Of a stretch of 64,000 nucleotides of DNA, positions 38,688 to 51,085 are shown in pieces. Each line of letters opens with the position of its first letter. The stretch's first letter is position 1. The translations under genes were made by a program, and so were the position numbers. The notes under the pieces are model-generated. The model searched no databases. It saw only the letters and a list, made by a program, of their open reading frames with translations, and was not told the origin of the DNA. The stretch comes from Galbula dea (taxonomy: Eukaryota > Chordata > Aves > Piciformes > Galbulidae). The stretch covers positions 1,785,725 to 1,849,724 of the forward strand of contig VWZX01019989.1 of assembly GCA_013399015.1 (NCBI GenBank), read 5' to 3'.

Positions 38688-40569
38688 TCAGCCCCCACGC
38701 GCCACGCACGGCGAGGAAAAAGAGAAGGGGGACTAGGGCGGGGCTCGGTGGGGAATGCCTAGCTCCCGGCAGGGCCGCGCAAGCGCGGGAAGGGGCCAGA
38801 GGAAGGGGATTGGGGTCCCGTCTCGGTGCTGGGGACTGGGTGGTAGTTTTGAGGGGGTAGCTGGCACCGCGGGCTTCTGCCGACGTCGTCCTCCTCGACT
38901 TAGCGGGCGCGATTCTGGCCACGTCGGGAGGGTGCTCGCTCGCCTCGCTGCAGAGCAGCTGGTACTGAGGGGAGCCCTCGTCGAGAGGCGGGAGAGGGCA
39001 GTGCCTACGGGGCCTAGGCTTGCCCCTCTGCGGAGCCTTTTGAAGCCTCTCCAACACCCGCTCTTCTCTCTGTCCTTAACGGCACTTTTAGGTGTTGATG
39101 TTTTCTTTCCCCTCCCCCGCCCCGGGATGACTTTGTGATTTTTGGGTGGTTTTGTTTGGTTGTTTTCTCTTCTTTTCAAAGTGCTTCCAATAATTGTGGC
39201 ATGCTTTGGGTGCCCTGTTGATAATGGCCCTGTTATTCGCTCTACCTTGTTACCATACAGAAGGCAGGGCTACATCTGATCCTGAGAGAAGGAATTACAG
39301 AGGAAAACGGACCTTAGAGGAATCTGCTGCGTCCTTGCGAGTTCATCACTTCTTTGAGTCTTTTAGTGTTCTATGGAAGACAACTAGGACTTATTGTGGA
39401 GTTTTGCTGGCAGGGGTGTCGGGGCTGTGGATGTAATATCAGAGAAGAGGCAGGGACTTTGCTGTTAGACTTCATGCTGGTTGTCTTCATTGCTTAATAC
39501 CTTCCCTTGCTCTTCATCCACAGCCTTAAGGTTTGCAAACATACAGCCTTGGGCTCTGAGAAGCTGCTCAGCAGTAAGTAACCTGACTAAGGGTAATAAA
39601 CTTACTTTAAGGAACTGCTTTGTAGAACCATGAACAATTTTTATGATTTCTGTAAAGGGTTAAAAAAGCAGTGTCATTTCGAATCACAGTGGGTGCTGAA
39701 GATCCAGGAGGTGTAAGAAACTGTCAGACCTCGTTTTAGGCAAGCATGTCAGTAGATTTGACTCAGTGTACAAAAGGTGTAAGGCCACAGAACAAAAAAC
39801 AACTGGTTTTAGTTTGGTGGTTTTGAGTGTAGGACTGCTCTTGTTCTGCCTTTTCAGATAAGCAAAACCTGTACCGTAGCAAGGATGTCCTGAAGTGAGG
39901 AACAGAGCAATGTAAAGGAGAATCTTGGTTTCATATGAGCTGAAAGGTGTATTTCCAGTATTTTCTGTTCACAGATAGCCCTGAGAATGTAAACTGATGC
40001 AAATAGGATCACCAGGATTAGAAGCTGTTTCACAGGCTTCTCCTAAAAAACAACTGCTATTCACAGTTCTCTTGCAAGCACTTAGAGGTCGCTTTGGGGG
40101 GATTGTGAAACATTGCCATATGTCCGCTTTGTGTTGTAGGAAGACCCTGGAGTGAATTCTAAGGAGTAAAAGCGTTCAAATCCCCACACTTACAATTTTA
40201 TTGCAGCGTTTTAGGGGAGACCTCCCTCCGTCTCAGTGCCTAGTTTATCATTAATGTTTTGTGCCAGGGGATGGATTGAGCAGGAACTGGCATTATGTCC
40301 CAAGGGGAGAGATGGTTATAGAGGAATGTGAAAAAAGGCACAGACAGAAAGAATGGGGAGGTGAAAACACCTAAACTATATTTGGAGAAGAATAGAAGTG
40401 ATTATTTGGGAAATTGTGCTGGTGTGCTGTCTTTTTTCAGAGACACTACTGTGCAGCATCATTTCAGTCTTACCTCACAGGAACAAAATCCAGAGACACC
40501 AGTGAAAATAATGTGATTTTGGCGTTAATACATTCTGGGAAACAACCAGGGATGGCTATGGGTACCCTT

Positions 40570-40606
40570 ACACATGCACATGTACACATATACACACACA
40601 CACACA
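40570..40606. repeat. CA microsatellite
   Basis: Imperfect CA/TA dinucleotides becoming a pure CA run of about seven units before CAGAGC. Confidence 0.85.
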
Positions 40607-41549
40607 GAGCTTGCTTGGCCTTTTTAGGAGAGACTTCAGGCAGAGATTGTCTTGCAGAGTAGAGGAGGCTGTATTAAGGCAAGCCCTGTGTAGAATTCTC
40701 TTCACAGTGGACTTCATGTTTCTTTGCAGCTTAACTGGATAAAAACAATGAAGAAATAAGGGTCATAGAGGCTGTACCAGCCTATCCCCATATAGTCAGA
40801 TAGGTTGTGGCATGTATTCTTAAAGGAATGCTGACTAAAAAAAGAATAAATCATCCTGGTTTGGATGCCTGGGGATGGGGCAAAACGGCTTGGAAGTCTA
40901 GTGTCATGGTGCACATGAGAAGGTGTGGCTTTTATTGTGTGGAGTGGATCCAATGGATTCGTTCACTTTTTCTGCACCTTTAATGTGCTTGACCAGTCTC
41001 ACTAGCCTAGTCTCTAGTAACAGATCTTTGTCATAAATTAAACAAAGACCTGTGGATTGTTAAGCTAAAAACAAACAGGCTAGGAGAATCAGAAAGAAGC
41101 CTATTTTCTGTATGGGGGTGGTGACTGGCAGACTAAAGTAACATGAGCAGCCCTGACCTTCCAAGTTTCAACAGAGAGTATGCACTGAAGGAAAATGCAG
41201 CAGAATAGTTTTGTGCCTTACACAAAATCTGTGCAGACGTCTCCTTACAAAACTTCAAGAGGTAATAGAGTTGCACAATCCTCCATAATAAGAAAATTCA
41301 GTGAAGGTGGGGTGTTCATTCAGGAGGAATCTGCAAGGCTTTCAGAAGAAAATGTTGTCTTTCACTTGGTAAGCAGGAATACTGCATAGCTAGAAAATGC
41401 TTCTTCTTTTATCCAGCTGTCACTGAGTCCCTTTGATTATGCTGCCACAATAGCTAGCATACATCATTGGCAAAGATCTGCACATTAGTGAAGTAAGCTT
41501 TACTGTTCTATAGAAGGTCAGCGTTAGGATTTTAGCCAACAGAAATAGG

Positions 41550-41630
41550 GAATTAAGGACACAAAGTCGTTAAATGACTTGTCCAAGGCCATGCAGGAAG
41601 CCAGGGGGACAGATCTGTGATTTCAAACAT
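41550..41630 (-). repeat. MIR-like SINE relic
   Basis: AAATGACTTGTCCAAGGCCA then TGCAGGAAGCCAGGGGGACA closely follows the reverse strand of the MIR core (TTAAGTGACTTGCCCAAGG in the family). The diagnostic central block is well kept, with divergence on both sides. Confidence 0.55.
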
Positions 41631-43249
41631 CTTTTGCATTTAGCCCAATCTTCAAGTCATTAAGTTCTGCTGCTTCTCTCTTTAGGAGAGATGATATCTA
41701 GAGGGAAACAATGGTGAAGATAAGGAAAGTATAAATTCTGTTAAAATTACTTTTGCCATAGATAATTTGTTGGTATTGTATCTTTCAAAATCCTAATTCT
41801 TTTCAGTACATTTCAGAAAAAATAATAACGAATAACAATGGATTAATTATGTTGTTATAAAATAAAGTGCTTCCCTTATCCACTTAGCAAGGTGCTTGGG
41901 CATTGCACAGACAATTACAAATAAAGTGCAGCAGTAGTAATTAAAATAAGCGTGCATTATACAAAGAAAATAAAATGCAAATTAGCCAAGCTCCAGGATT
42001 TAATGGAAAGGTCTAATTCTACATGATTTAATTTTGTATTTATTCAGCTATTTAATTCAGTCAGAGGAAAGTGAATCCATAAATAAGGGTGTACTAACAA
42101 GCATATACAATAGTTAAGGTAGTCACATCTTCAGGTGTTTCATCTGCAGAAAAATTTTCACTGCAGCATGTCCTTGTCACATTTTCTGAGAGGTCCTAAT
42201 CCCACTTTAATTTGCAACAGCTCACTGAAATTTGATGTAAGCAAATCACTCCAGCCCTTTGACAGGTAGAGACTTCTTGTGTTTTTCTGTTTGAAATTCT
42301 GTTTCCATCCTCAGTCACATTCCATCTCCTTCTCCTGGAAAGGGGATCCTCACAGCAAATCCAGGCAGCCATTTCTTGCATTTTACTCCACTCTCCTCAC
42401 CTTATTTGCCCAGGCCTTGCAAGGTAGCAACTTTCTCCTGGTAATTCAGTATCCAAAGTGCTACCAGTTTGAGATGCAGGGTATATAGCTTAGGTTCCTA
42501 GCTATGACTTTATGGTCTTACTATCATAAGCTCATGAGCTTATGGTAAGGTTTTTTTATACTTCTGTAAGACATGTATTTCTATTGTCTTTCTTCTAGGA
42601 GGAGAATTAGGTACAAGCACATCTGAATACAACAGAAGTTATTGGTATTCGAGGTCAAATCCTTAGTACTCAAGGAAAGGCAAACTTAATGTTGGCCAAG
42701 ACACTTTAACTCACCTATTTTCTCCCCTTCTTCATTTCGTTTTCAAAACCATAGCAGAATCTCAAGTGAAATGCCCACAGCCAGTGTTCCCCACCAGATC
42801 CATTCTCATCTAGTTCTTAAGAAGGACGCACAAGGAAACATAATATACATCAAATTAAAAAGACAGAATTAGAGTAAAAGATGGGAGGTAAGAAATGCTA
42901 GAATCACAGTCTTGTGTTGCCACCTTCCATCCTGATTCCCAGGGAAACAGAGGACATTTTCAACCACACCTGAAAGTTAAAAGCTGCTTGTGTAGAGATT
43001 CTCAGAACTGCTTGCAAACAGCCTACAGACCAAAAAAAAACTCTGCAGGAATTAGATGAATAATTTCAAAATAGAGGATAGAATCAAGACAATCATAATG
43101 TACTCATGCATAATTCACAGAAGGGGAAAAATATCTGCATCTCCTGAATGCTTCTTTCACTCAGGCTTCTTTCACTTGAGGCCTTATCCAAAACTATTCA
43201 GGTCAATAAGAAGTTGTTTCACCATCTTGAGTCGAAGCCAAATCACAAT

Positions 43250-43773
43250 CTGCTTACACCTGCTAAACAGATGGGTAAAATGAAGCTAAGACCAAGTAAA
43301 GTGCGTTGCCCACAGTCACATAGGATATCACTGAGGTTCTGTAATTAGAAAGCATTGAAGTCAATATCAGTGCTTCCTCTGCTTCAGATGAGCATTGAGT
43401 AAAGGCAGGAGGAGTCCTGTGGCATCTTCATCCTTAGTCCTGCATGTAAAAGCCAGGTGGCATGGCCTGCAGCCCTACCTATACTCTTTAAATAGAAATC
43501 TGCATCAAGGTGAACTCCCTGTTTCCTGTTATGGCTGATAAATTGTTAATTCATACTGGTATAACAAACCCAGAAGCAAAAGGAAAATATTTTGTTCTAT
43601 AAGTCAAACATAAAGAGCTGAGATGTGGTAAGGATAACTACAGAGTCCTTCAGTGTTGGTGGTTGTTTTTTTTTTCTCTTCAGTGGAACACAGCTAAGCT
43701 GACATATGAATATTTTAAACCAGCTGCTCCTCAGCATAAGAAAGGTACAAATTCTGTATTGTAGCCTTAGCTG
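43250..43773 (+). repeat. large imperfect inverted repeat, left arm
   Basis: Read in reverse complement, this arm aligns along its whole length with 44324-44831. Perfect blocks include 43612-43637 with 44452-44477 (26 bp), 43425-43445 with 44657-44677 (21 bp) and 43762-43773 with 44324-44335 (12 bp, the inner end). Overall similarity is roughly 75-85 percent by eye, with small indels. The outer part (43265-43340) also resembles the reverse strand of a MIR SINE. No coding potential or known transposon end is visible. Confidence 0.9.
43265..43340 (-). repeat. MIR-like relic inside the inverted repeat
   Basis: ATGGGTAAAATGAAGCTAAG followed after a few bases by GTGCGTTGCCCACAGTCACA matches the order of the MIR core in reverse. 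The corresponding stretch in the right arm is more diverged but alignable. Confidence 0.45.
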
Positions 43774-44323
43774 AGATGTGTAGTTTTGACACATTTTGGA
43801 ATCATGACTGTATTTGAACTGTGCTATTGCAATTTAAAGCAAATTAAAAGGAATCAAAGTCCCACTCTAGAATGCACTTTCCCTTTTAATGTTGCTAAAT
43901 GTTACATTATGTCCTATGTTTTTCATGAAATTAAGCTTTGACCACTTAGTTGATTAATTCTAGAGAGCAAAAGCTACACAGAGACATTTTTTTCAGAGTC
44001 AGTCAGGTCTTTGTTTGAACTGACAGTTTCTCAGTCTTCTGTAAATACTGCAGTAAAATGAAAAAAATTAATATGAACTTGATTCTCCAAATCTTATCTG
44101 ACTAGTCCCACTGATTTACATGGGGATTTTCAGATGGGACAAGTTTTTGTTATTTCACCTTGCATGAGATATGTACACATGGAAAAAAAACGGGGGGGGG
44201 ATCAGGACAGAAAAAAGAAATAATGTTAGGTTTAAATTCATACTCAGAGCAGAAGGTTTTTCTGCAGTTGCAGAGATAAGTACTGTCAAGAAAACAAAAA
44301 ACATGCATGAACAATATACATTG
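43774..44323. other. spacer of the large inverted repeat
   Basis: About 550 bp of AT-rich sequence between the two arms, with a G8 run near 44191. There is no open frame of note and no recognisable element. Confidence 0.75.
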
Positions 44324-44831
44324 CAGCTAAGGCTACTATATAGTTATTTTTTCTGATGAGCAGCTCTTTTAAAATATTTATATGTCAGCTTATCTGTGTT
44401 CCAGTGAAGAGAGAAAAAAACCCCCACAAACATTGAAAGAAACAGAAGTATTTATCCTTACCACATCTCAGCTCTTTTTGTTTGATTTATGGAACAAGGT
44501 ACTCTCCTTTTGCTTCTGATTTTGTGATATGAGTATGAATTAACAATTCCACAGCCCCAAACAGGAGAGAGAGAGAGAGAGAAAGAGATCACCTTGATGC
44601 AGATTTCAGTTTAAAGAATGTAGGTAGGGCTGTAGACCATGCCCCCTGGCTTTTAGATGCAGGACTAAGGATGAAGAAGCCAAAAGACTCCTCTTGACTC
44701 TACTCAGTGCAGAGAAAGCACTGCTGTTGACTCCAGTGCCTTCTGATTACAGACCCTCACAGATGTCCTGTTTCTCCTTGAAAATGTGGTTTGTTTGGTC
44801 TGTGCTCTCATTATGTAACAGAGGTAAGCAG
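44324..44831 (-). repeat. large imperfect inverted repeat, right arm
   Basis: This is the reverse-complement partner of 43250-43773. It has a GA microsatellite (44565-44588) that the left arm lacks. The outer end aligns at AGGTAAGCAG (44822-44831) with CTGCTTACACCT at 43250-43261. Confidence 0.9.
44565..44588. repeat. GA microsatellite
   Basis: About nine GA units followed by AAGAGA, located inside the right arm of the inverted repeat and absent from the left arm. Confidence 0.92.
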
Positions 44832-47800
44832 ATGCTGACTTCTCAGGGAAATTAAAGCCAGGACAAATCAATAATAACGCATCTGGCCTGATGTGCTATG
44901 TACCATAGAATCTCATGCAGCTACTGAACCTCGAACAGGAGTTTAGGAAACCCATATCTCCAGTAATGCCTCTGGTGCTGCTGCGGAGATAGTAAAAGGT
45001 AGAGCGTTTCTCATTCCTTGATATTTGGTCACTATAGTTAGTCTCTGTCATTGTTGACAGGTTGGAATATTTTTCTCATTTGATTTTATCTTTACTTTCT
45101 AGCCATGAGTATTTATGCCATTCTCTACTAGGATAAAGGGCTCTTTAGTCCTAAAGCTTTGCTTTCCTTGAAGGTGGCTGATCATATCACCTGATGATAT
45201 TATTTTTAGCAAGCTAAAGGGACTGAACTCTTTAAATGATGCATTTTTTTTAAAACTTGAGTCTTTGTTTTTTTGCTTTTGAGGTAATCCTTCAGACTTG
45301 CTGATACACAGTGTGGTCCAACTAGAGGCAGGCCGAATATGTGTGAAGAGGTTGCTGCTTAGATGGGTTCCTATCTCTTGTTGCTCATCATTTATGGGGT
45401 CAGGCTTCTACTCAGGTTAACCTTTGCCTTCAAATCTGCTTACAGGCAGCATCCCTTGTGCTCAGACATCCTGACTTGTGATAGATCCATTTCTGTATGC
45501 TATTTTGGTATCTGAAAGCATTTCAAGGAATAAACGAGGAGACAAAAAGGTTCCTATGAATCAAAACCAACAGAACTTCCTCCAGACTCTTCTCTGACAA
45601 GTAGAATTGCTTCAAACAGCTACCACCATCCACAGTGCTGCAAGTGACACCATATGGTAAGACCTCTGCCTACATAGGCTCTTGCAAAGGATGCAACAGG
45701 CCACTGTGTTTTGGGAGGCACAGATGTAAAGAGCAGGAGATGGGTCCAATGGTGGCAGATCAAAGGTCTAGTTTTTGTGTAGCATTAGCTTAACATAAGG
45801 TTAAGCTTTGGGTGCAGGCCAGTCTGTCTTGAGAATTTCTTCACAACTGATGGATTTTGGCAATCATTGGGGCCAGACTTCCTGTGCCAGAGGTAATACA
45901 CTTGCATTTAAAAAAAACCCTTAGTTTTCTCTTCGTCAATTTGTCAGGTCTCACCTTGAACCTGTCTGAACTTTTTAGAATTCACATCATCCTGTAGCAG
46001 GGAGTATCAGATCTTTGCTCCAGCTGTACTTACATGACACTCTTTCCATGCACTACTGAGGAACAAGGACAACATCGTGTAACTGAACAAGGGATCAAGG
46101 CCACATGAGCAAATAGAGTCCACTCTTCAAAGATGTCACCATGGAGGAGCACATAGGTATCTGGGGCTTGGCCAAAAGCTACCAGTCTCTCCATTGACTC
46201 TGTCTTAGTTTCAGGTCCTTAGTTTCAGCCAGAGCTATTTGCTGATGTCTTAAGTTATGATTTGTTTAAAAGCTTCCCATCTGTTCAGGTTTGTATTGCT
46301 TCATACACATTTAAATTACTGCTGAATGGATGTAGTAGAGTGATGATTTTGGAAGCATTCTCATTGTTTTTTAATTTTTTATGTGCTGTCTTTTTTACAG
46401 AGATGAGCACAAAAAGGCAAAACAACCAACTGTGACAGAATATATAAAACAGCATGAGCTGCCTACAGATAAATGAAAACAGTCCAAAATAATAGAGACC
46501 AATGTGAATCATGACCAATAGGCATATTTATAATAATAAACATATCATCTGTGTCAGACAAACAATTCACAAATATTTATTAAGATAACAAGCAGATTAG
46601 TAATGAAGAGACATCCCAAATTCAGATCATGTGTCTCCATCCTAGTAGTTATGAATTAGCAGCCAAATCTGCCAAAATAAATATATCTGGCACTTTCACA
46701 GAGGTCATTGTACCTAAGAAATAAAAAACACCAAAACCTTACAGATAAGGAGAGATCAGACCAGCAATTTCTTTTCCCTTCTACTATTATGACATAGTTT
46801 AGAGAGATCAGGCTGCATGACAATAAGAAAAAAATGGAGGCAGGGGTGAGGGAGAGGCTTCCCCTAGTAGCCACAGATCTGACCCCAATCCCATAAGCCG
46901 TTCCAGGCAAGCAGGTGCATGAGGCCTCATTTTGAAATCAGTGGGTTCAAACCAAGCACAAAAATCTGTCTAGCTGGAGCATCAGCCTGCAGTTACCATT
47001 TACCACCTTCTGCCTGTTTTTCAGATGTAGATATCACTTTGTTGATATGGCATGAGTTTTGATGTCATGAAAAAATGTGACAGTATTTATTCTTTGACAC
47101 TGGTGGTTGCAGAATGAATTCAGCCTAAAAAGTGAACCAGAGTTAATTTTCAGGAGGAGCTAAATTAAAACAATTTTTCATTAATGCACACCTGGCACTA
47201 GTGCATCATGCAGGTCATGAATATCTAGTCCTGAGCTTCTGGAAACAGAGAGGCTGAGATTGTAGCCGCAGTGGGAAATTTTCCATAACATATATTCCAT
47301 GTGTTTTGCAGCATAAATTTCAGAACATAAACAGTATTATACCAAACTGAACAAAACAGGCATATAAAATGCCAAATGTGACTGAAACAATATTGGTTTT
47401 GACATTATTTCTCTGTATTTTCTCCGATTCTATGAAGGTAATGGTGCATACTCAAGGCAACGTTCCTGCTGCCTATATTCACAGAGGGAAAAGAGGAACT
47501 CATAATGTGACACACTGCCTCATCACTGCTATTGCTGGTTCAGATAACCTAGGGAGTTACTGAGGTGGGAGCCCAAGTAGAGATGTTCTGGCAACAACTG
47601 GCTTTTTTACCACCCAGCTTGCTAATTGACTCTCTTCGCCCTTGCTGGCCCTTCTAGTGGTGTCACTGCTGCTTCAGCTGAACTGGTAAGTAGCCTTGAT
47701 TGGAACTTGTCCTACTTAGTAGCCAGCAGACTGCTTGTTCAGCGGGTCCTCTTTTACAGGTAAGAGTTGAGTTATGTAGAACTGAAGACAAAAGTTCACT

Positions 47801-50800
47801 GAATGCTCTCAAAGTTGAAGAGTGTCTCATTGACTTAGTGGCAGCCAAGATTTTACCCCATGTGACTTAAATTACTTTTCTAGTGGTTCTGGGGTAGTGG
47901 TGAATATGAAGTACTTTGCAGTGATAGAGGCAAGGTAGAGTATTGTGCCACAGTTTGCATGATGATAAGGAATGAAGCCCAGAAGAAAATCAGGAGCTCT
48001 CAACTGTAAACACCAGTCAGCACAATAAGAAGTAGGTGCTGTCTTTACTCTCCACTGGAGCTAGTGCCATCACTGCCAGGCCAGTCTGAATTTTAAGGAA
48101 TACTCTTGTGGCTGGTTTATATTTTCATTTGTCTTCTGATAAGTCCTACTTACTCATTTTAAGGTACAATAAAAAAAAACAACTTCCTTTATTTTTACAT
48201 ATTTGGATCCTTTCAGATATTCTCTCACCCATGGCAGTTGTTTTGTGAAGATCCTGAGTTCTTCGACTCTTTTCCTTTACAAGCGATCTTCTTGCTCCTA
48301 ATGCTGTTGAACTTACCTGTCCTGGCCAGCCCTGTGTGTAGCCTACTTCCCCTTGCATGCCAGAAAAGTCAAATCTGCAAGTCCCCTGCACCGTACATGG
48401 ACACATCCACAATCACCCGCTTTAAAGGCAGCAGTACCCCTAGGCTTTGCAGGCAGAGGACACCTGTGCTTGTGCTGTCTTGCCATTCAGAGCAGGATGC
48501 AGCTTGTCTTTAGCAATCTAGCTCAGTACTTCTGCCTGGCAGCAAAATATTTGGACTAAAATACAGAGGCCTCCTTGAACAAACTTATGGGACTGTTGGG
48601 CTCAACCCTGATTCTCTGCATTCCATGGGAAATTCAAGGACATAGCCACGATCTGTATAAATATGAGAATACATCTTTTGCTGTTGATTGAACCTCAGTC
48701 TGAGTTGAGAAGTTAGAAGCTTAGCTGTGCTACTGTCTTCTTTCCTGACGAAAATACTTGGTTCCTGGCTAACATTAGTGGGTGTGCTCACCTACTACTG
48801 AAGTCTGTGTTGAAACTGTAGTAGTGAATTGTTTGTCATAAATTGTTTGCCAAAATATACATTCAGTCAATGCAAAATTATTTGTGAATTTAAGATGCAA
48901 TCACTGCATATTTTGGTTGTTTAAAACAATGAGAACAACATTACAGGAATGACAAAATGCTTCTTTTTGATGTATTTTTAAACACGTTGTTCAGATGTCC
49001 TAGATGAAGTCATAAGGTGGTGGGGACAGAAGGGAATCCTACACCCTCACCAAGCTATTGACCTTTTGCTCAGCAGCTCCTAGTCAAGATGCTCACATGG
49101 ACCATGATAGAATGATGTCATGTGTCACTGGGGTGCACAAATGTAACCCATTTCCCAGGGGAGAGTCTTTAACATTGGAGCATAGGCACACCCCCTTCCT
49201 GCTCTTCAGTTCATATGAAACTCCCCAGATTTGTAAGTTTTGAGAGTGAGTTTTTTTCTAAGCCTTTTGTCTTCTCCCAAGAACAGGGAAAAAATTAAAA
49301 CCTGAAGTAGTTATTTATTGATGCTTAAGTATTTTTTTAGAGAATAAGCTGTGCAGCTAGCACATAGAAGTACTGTTAGAAATATTTATTAAATAAATGC
49401 AGTGGTTTTATTATGAATAATGGCAAAGATACCTTTAAAACTGATGGGTTTTTTGCATGCAATATTATTTTTGCCTGTTCACATCTCTCCAAAATGAAGG
49501 GGAGAATTAAAGGCTGAAGTGGGATGTACATCCTGCTGGTTTGTAAATTAAAAAAAAAAGAATATATATCTGTACGTCTTTGAAATAGAATTAAGAAGGG
49601 ACCTGATGCTATAATACAGATGCAAAATAAATTCATGTTTTGAGAGAAAAATCTTGTGAAAATAACGTGGCACTTTGGTATACAGTTATTACAAAGCAGT
49701 TAATATAGCATAATTTTAAGGACCACCAGGAAATTTGGCCTGCAGCACAAAGGAATTATAATAACCTGATATGATAAGCTTTGAAATTGAATAACTTCAT
49801 GTGAATACTTAACAGAAATAGAAAGCATTTGAAGGATTGAAAAGTAAGAGTAATAATGTCACTAGAAATGTTTAACATGTATTTCACTGCTCATTCAGAA
49901 AGAAAATATTTCAGATAAGAATTTCAAGTTTTCACTAGGTCTCCAGTTGAGTAAAAACTGGAAAATCATCTCTGATGGTGGTGTCCAGACTCTTCTATGA
50001 CTCTGCTCCTTTGCTTTTATTGTATATATCTGGGAAAAAATGGCAGAAACTCAAATCAAACAAAGACAAACAAACAGCAAATACTTTACCCTAAAACTAT
50101 GGAGTTTTTATTATATTATCAGGTATACTGAAAACAGTGTGTTGGGTTGACTTCAGAAAGAAACAGAGCTTAATTTTTTGGTTCAACAATCAAATCAAAT
50201 AATCAATTATTCACTTTTGAACACCCACTTAAATCTTAAAATAGGACCTTGTCATTGACAGCAAAGATTTTGGATGAACTTCATACAGGATTGAGTCTCA
50301 TTCCCAGGGAATATTGATTTCTGTTATTTAGTTTTTATATTTGAAAAGATGAAAAATAGTTTCCAGCTTGAAACTAATTCTGCAGGAACAACCATTTAGT
50401 AAAGGATTTTTTTTCAGTGCAAATTTTTCTTTAACATGTTTTAGTTCGTTTTCTGAAATACATTTTTAGGAGGCAATGTCAAAAGTATAATTAAACAGTG
50501 CAGGACTGAGTGCTAATCAGTGGTGACAATAATTAAAACAAATTATTTAAAGAGAGCTTCTTAAGCTTCTTTTATTTTTTTGGCTTTCACCCCTCATTAT
50601 TCTGTTTCAAAACAGACTGTCCTATGTATTGAGTGTCCTGCTGTCACTATTTAGACAAGCATTTGTCACTAGGCTCGTAATATACACTAATATTTTCAAT
50701 ACACTTTTAATAGAACATCCTTCTCTCTCTCCAGTTATATTTAACACTAATCTTTAATGTAGAGTCTTACATCTCTTTTCATTCCTCTCATTTTATTAAC

Positions 50801-51032
50801 TTTCAGATACATTCAGAAATCCTCTAATTTGTACCCAGCAATGACTTATGTCTTGAAGCATTAATATGTACATTTAAAAACACTGAAGCTAATGTAGGAA
50901 ACTGATAAAATACTATTAAAAGTTCCTGGTTTAAATATACGTGATTTGAAAAATATGAATTTTTAAAAGAGCTATTTTTAAAGCTATTTTAAAGTATTCT
51001 TGAAATTTCCATATTTTTTTATCTTCCTCTAG

Positions 51033-51085
51033 GAGTTGAAAGTCCAGAAGATAAAAGAAAAAGAAAGAGGCCTGTCCAAAGCTGG
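51033..51085 (+). other. candidate 53-bp internal exon
   Basis: A pyrimidine-rich run ending TCTTCCTCTAG precedes 53 bp of purine-rich, relatively GC-richer sequence, and a good donor (GG, then GTAAGGAG) follows. Two frames are open: one gives VESPEDKRKRKRPVQSW, with a basic nuclear-localisation-like cluster, and the other gives ELKVQKIKEKERGLSKAG. It lies between the two promoters, so it would belong to an unannotated plus-strand transcript. I do not recognise the peptide in either frame, and chance splice-like pairs are common in 64 kb. Confidence 0.28.

Larger units (their letters stand above)
37640..39130. promoter_or_regulatory. IQSEC3: CpG island with IQSEC3 promoter and 5' leader
   Basis: GC content and CpG density rise abruptly at about 37640 and fall at about 39060-39130, in contrast to AT-leaning flanks. 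The island covers the start of intron 1, exon 1 and several hundred bases upstream of the ATG at 38487. No TATA box stands out, so a dispersed CpG-island start is likely; I cannot place the start site. The leader contains a long alternating CG/CA tract (about 38571-38615). The frame upstream of the ATG stays open to 39057, but its content is Arg/Ala/Pro-rich as expected for GC-rich leader, so I take the ATG at 38487 as the start. A divergent non-coding transcript to the right is possible but not shown by sequence. Confidence 0.8.
39131..43249. other. intergenic stretch
   Basis: No gene recognised. It holds a CA microsatellite at about 40570-40606 and a MIR-like relic at 41550-41630. The 80-residue plus-strand frame at 39194-39436 is hydrophobic at its start but has no other support. 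Confidence 0.5.

Noticed and set aside
37768..38736. Long GC-rich open frames on the plus strand across the CpG island (up to 322 residues)
   Set aside because: They are the antisense of IQSEC3 exon 1 and its leader, and cross the N gap. High GC removes stop codons by chance.
48238..48513. 91-residue plus-strand frame with a signal-peptide-like hydrophobic start
   Set aside because: The hydrophobic stretch follows an acidic start, there is no mature-domain pattern, and nothing around it suggests a gene.
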